The notes below the pieces were generated by a model. That model did not search any database. It worked only from the letters and a program-made list of their open reading frames with translations, and had not been told where the DNA came from. A program made the translations under genes and the position numbers. A stretch of 64,000 bases of DNA from Burkholderiales bacterium (GTDB lineage: Bacteria; Pseudomonadota; Gammaproteobacteria; Burkholderiales; Casimicrobiaceae). Of the stretch, positions 62,016-64,000 are shown one piece after another. How positions within the stretch are numbered: the stretch's first letter is position 1; the number at the start of each line of letters is the position of its first letter. Location of the stretch: the NCBI GenBank assembly GCA_020851235.1, contig JADZDD010000035.1, positions 558,001 through 622,000 on the forward strand. Reading direction: 5' to 3'.

Positions 62016-62879
62016 CTACTTCTTGATCTCCGGTTGCCCGAGCAGCCCCTGGGGGCGCAGCAACAACAACATGGCGATGATCCCGAAGCCGACCGCGATC
62101 TTGTAGGAGCTAGGCAAAATCAGCGTGGAGAACTCCTCTGCCAAGCCGACCAGGACAGCGCCAAGCATTGCGCCATATACAGAACCGATGCCGCCGAGAA
62201 TAGCTGCCGCGATGATTGGTATGGTGAGGCTCCAGCCGAGGAGCGGCTCGATTGCCAGATCGAACCCTGCCGACACGCCAGAGAGACCGAGAAGGGCACC
62301 GCAATACAGTGTCGCAACCACACGAATTAGCGTGGAGCGGATCCCTCGGACCTCGGCTAATTCCGGGTTGTCGGCCATTGCCCGCATCGCCCTACCTGTT
62401 CGGGTCCGTGTTAGGAGAAGATGGGTGAAAACAATGATGAATAGCGCTGTGCCGATCAAATGAATCTGTGAACGGGTAATGTGTATTTGGCCAAGTGTGA
62501 TCGGACGCTCGAGTGGCAGATTGAACCCCTTGACGTCTGGCCCAAAGATCAGGCGAACTGAGTGCTCCAGTACGAACGTCAGTGCGATGGACACGACTAG
62601 CAATGTGACGGGCGCGCTGGTGCGCATGGGTCGGAATATAATTTGGTCGCTAATCCAAACGATTACTGCCCCCGCGAGTGTGGCACCCAGGGCAGCCACC
62701 CAGAACGGCAGTGCAAGAGGTACGTTCATGGCATAGGCAGCAAAGACTCCGACGGTAATGTAGCCTCCAATCGCGAAATTCGGAAATCTTAAGATGCCGA
62801 ACAACATTGAAAATGCTACCGCTGGTGGCGCGATTAGTGCAGCACTGACGATACCATTAACGATCACCTGTGCCATCAA
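62016..62879 (-). CDS. livH: Branched-chain-type ABC transporter permease, LivH-like
   Basis: A 287-residue membrane permease. MAQVIVNGIVSAALIAPPAV begins the first membrane span; TRTGRAMRAMADNPELAEV is the coupling loop; GGIGSVYGAMLGAVLVGL lies near the end. Its ATG overlaps the livF stop by four bases (ATGA). Confidence 0.92.
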   Translation of the reverse strand: MMAQVIVNGIVSAALIAPPAVAFSMLFGILRFPNFAIGGYITVGVFAAYAMNVPLALPFWVAALGATLAGAVIVWISDQIIFRPMRTSAPVTLLVVSIALTFVLEHSVRLIFGPDVKGFNLPLERPITLGQIHITRSQIHLIGTALFIIVFTHLLLTRTRTGRAMRAMADNPELAEVRGIRSTLIRVVATLYCGALLGLSGVSAGFDLAIEPLLGWSLTIPIIAAAILGGIGSVYGAMLGAVLVGLAEEFSTLILPSSYKIAVGFGIIAMLLLLRPQGLLGQPEIKK

Positions 62880-63592
62880 GTACGAGTCCCCAAGTAAAGC
62901 TCGGCGACCTCTCGGTCGCCCAATAGCTCTGATGCCGACCCGATCATCGCTACGCGCCCGGCGGACATGACCGCGCCAACGTCTGAGACTCTTAGAGCCT
63001 GAATGGCGTTCTGTTCAACCATCATTATGGCAATTCCACTTTCACGCACTTGCTGGATGACGGCGAACATCTGCTCTACCATGACAGGAGACAGTCCAGC
63101 TGATGGCTCGTCAAGGAGTAATAACTTGGGCTCAACCATGAGAGCCATGCCGAATGCAACCATTTGCCGCTGCCCGCCGGAGAGGTTGCCGGCTCTAACT
63201 ACCTTAAGCGCGTTCAATGCCGGAAAGAGATCGAGCACTCTCGCCACTCTTGAATCAAACTTGCGTGGCTCGATCCAAGCGCCCATCTCAAGGTTCTCCA
63301 TCACAGTTAGAGAACGAAAGATGTTGCGTTCCTGAGGTACATACGCCACGGCGTGACGGGAAACGTCACTCGGTGACATTCCACTAACGTCGTAGCCGTC
63401 GATCAGTATCCTTCCAGCCCTGCGACGGACGACCCCGGCCACCGTCTTGATGAAGGTGGACTTTCCGGCGCCGTTGGGGCCAATGATCGTAGTGATACTG
63501 GCACGATCGACAGAAATGTTGACATCGCTAATGATGTCACCTCGGCCATATCCCGAGTACACACCTTCGGCACGGAGGATGGCATTAGACAT
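62876..63592 (-). CDS. livF: ABC transporter ATP-binding protein, LivF-like
   Basis: A 238-residue ATPase. Walker A GPNGAGKST, the signature NLSGGQRQMVAF, Walker B LLLLDEPSAGLSP and the switch region MVEQNA are complete. The short length and sequence fit LivF. The chosen ATG (MSNAILRAEGVYSGYGRGD) overlaps the livG stop by 8 bases; an upstream in-frame extension lies inside livG. Confidence 0.93.
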   Translation of the reverse strand: MSNAILRAEGVYSGYGRGDIISDVNISVDRASITTIIGPNGAGKSTFIKTVAGVVRRRAGRILIDGYDVSGMSPSDVSRHAVAYVPQERNIFRSLTVMENLEMGAWIEPRKFDSRVARVLDLFPALNALKVVRAGNLSGGQRQMVAFGMALMVEPKLLLLDEPSAGLSPVMVEQMFAVIQQVRESGIAIMMVEQNAIQALRVSDVGAVMSAGRVAMIGSASELLGDREVAELYLGTRT

Positions 63593-64000
63593 CGGCGACC
63601 GCTCCTCCGCCGAGGTATGCCCGAATGACCTCCGGGTCCTTGCGGACCGTCTCAAAGGATCCTTCGGCCAGATGTCGTCCATCCGTCATCACGATGACCG
63701 GATCGCATAGGCGCGCAACGAGATCCATGTCATGTTCGATAATTAGAAACGTCTTCCTAAACTCTGAGTTCAGGCGGCGAATCATGTCTGTAAGCAAGCC
63801 CATCAACGCAGGGTTCACCCCTGCACCCGGTTCATCGAGAAGAATTACGGGGCAGCCGGTCATCAGTGCACGCCCTAGTTCTAGTAGCTTCTTCTGACCA
63901 CCTGAGAGATTGACTGCATATTCGTTGCGTAGGGGGGTAAGTCGTGCCAAATCGAGGACCTCGCGTGCGCGCGCGTAAACTTGCCTTTCCTCGGCCGTCA
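63585..64000 (-). CDS. livG: ABC transporter ATP-binding protein, LivG-like (partial)
   Basis: The C-terminal 138 residues of an ATPase that continues past the right edge. The signature NLSGGQKKLLELGRALM, Walker B PVILLDEPGAGVNP and the His switch LIIEHDMDLV are seen; Walker A lies outside. The C-terminal AEGSFETVRKDPEVIRAYLG motif is typical of LivG. It is the first visible gene of the livGFHM-K operon. Confidence 0.93.
   Translation of the reverse strand, partial: TAEERQVYARAREVLDLARLTPLRNEYAVNLSGGQKKLLELGRALMTGCPVILLDEPGAGVNPALMGLLTDMIRRLNSEFRKTFLIIEHDMDLVARLCDPVIVMTDGRHLAEGSFETVRKDPEVIRAYLGGGAVADV

Noticed and set aside
1-64000. CRISPR arrays, rRNA genes and complete insertion sequences
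   Set aside because: No regularly spaced repeats, rRNA-like stretches or transposase genes were recognised anywhere in the window.

Overview
The window reads as a chromosomal segment of a high-G+C betaproteobacterium. Supporting signs are the methyltransferase-rnhA junction at the left edge, separate thiS and thiG genes near trmB, phasins and a PHA-granule family protein, and dense Burkholderiales-like fatty-acid genes. No species can be named. Bases 1 to about 51,300 have one style (roughly two-thirds or more G+C, genes packed tightly). From about 51,350 to the right edge the sequence is visibly poorer in G+C (close to half in lines sampled by eye) and carries a different kind of gene content.

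Left block (1-16,600): after rnhA comes a fatty-acid uptake and beta-oxidation region, almost all on the minus strand. In transcription order it runs: a PsrA-like TetR repressor, a FadE-type acyl-CoA dehydrogenase, a thiolase and a hydratase/dehydrogenase (ECH-HAD order); then FadD ligase, a thioesterase, the FadL porin, a second multifunctional enzyme with the opposite domain order (HAD-ECH), a second thiolase and three small accessory genes. A promoter followed by a box matching the published PsrA consensus lies upstream of the regulator.

Middle block (16,800-39,160): a one-piece sensor kinase/response regulator, a sulfatase and a ribokinase are followed by a storage-lipid neighbourhood. 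It holds a PHA-granule family protein, a Tat-exported subunit with a GMC (long-chain alcohol oxidase-like) flavoprotein, two phasins, a patatin lipase, a wax ester synthase/DGAT, an acyl-CoA-binding protein, a Marinobacter-type two-domain fatty acyl-CoA reductase, an alpha/beta hydrolase, a B12-type (CarH/LitR-like) MerR photoreceptor and an acyl-CoA synthetase. Together these can be read as making, coating, mobilising and re-oxidising wax esters or triacylglycerol.

Housekeeping and surface block (39,397-51,191): a CAU-anticodon tRNA with terminator, panE-like reductase, thiS, thiG, trmB, then two double-domain glycosyltransferases with a coiled-coil methyltransferase, an endonuclease/phosphatase-family protein and an LtrA membrane protein.

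Right block (about 51,350-64,000): a lower-G+C catabolic island, probably horizontally acquired (or an assembly join). One operon encodes a class I aminotransferase, a decayed class III CoA-transferase (act-like pseudogene), an acyl-CoA dehydrogenase-fold protein carrying the residue signature of 3-sulfinopropionyl-CoA desulfinase (Arg84, Gln247, Gly368), and a ThDP-dependent enzyme. A divergent LysR regulator and a second operon (LivGFHMJ uptake system, AhpD-like protein, imidazolonepropionase-like amidohydrolase) adjoin it. The best reading is a catabolic system for a sulfinated amino acid or related organosulfur compound, releasing sulfite and propionyl-CoA; this is the most novel content of the window.
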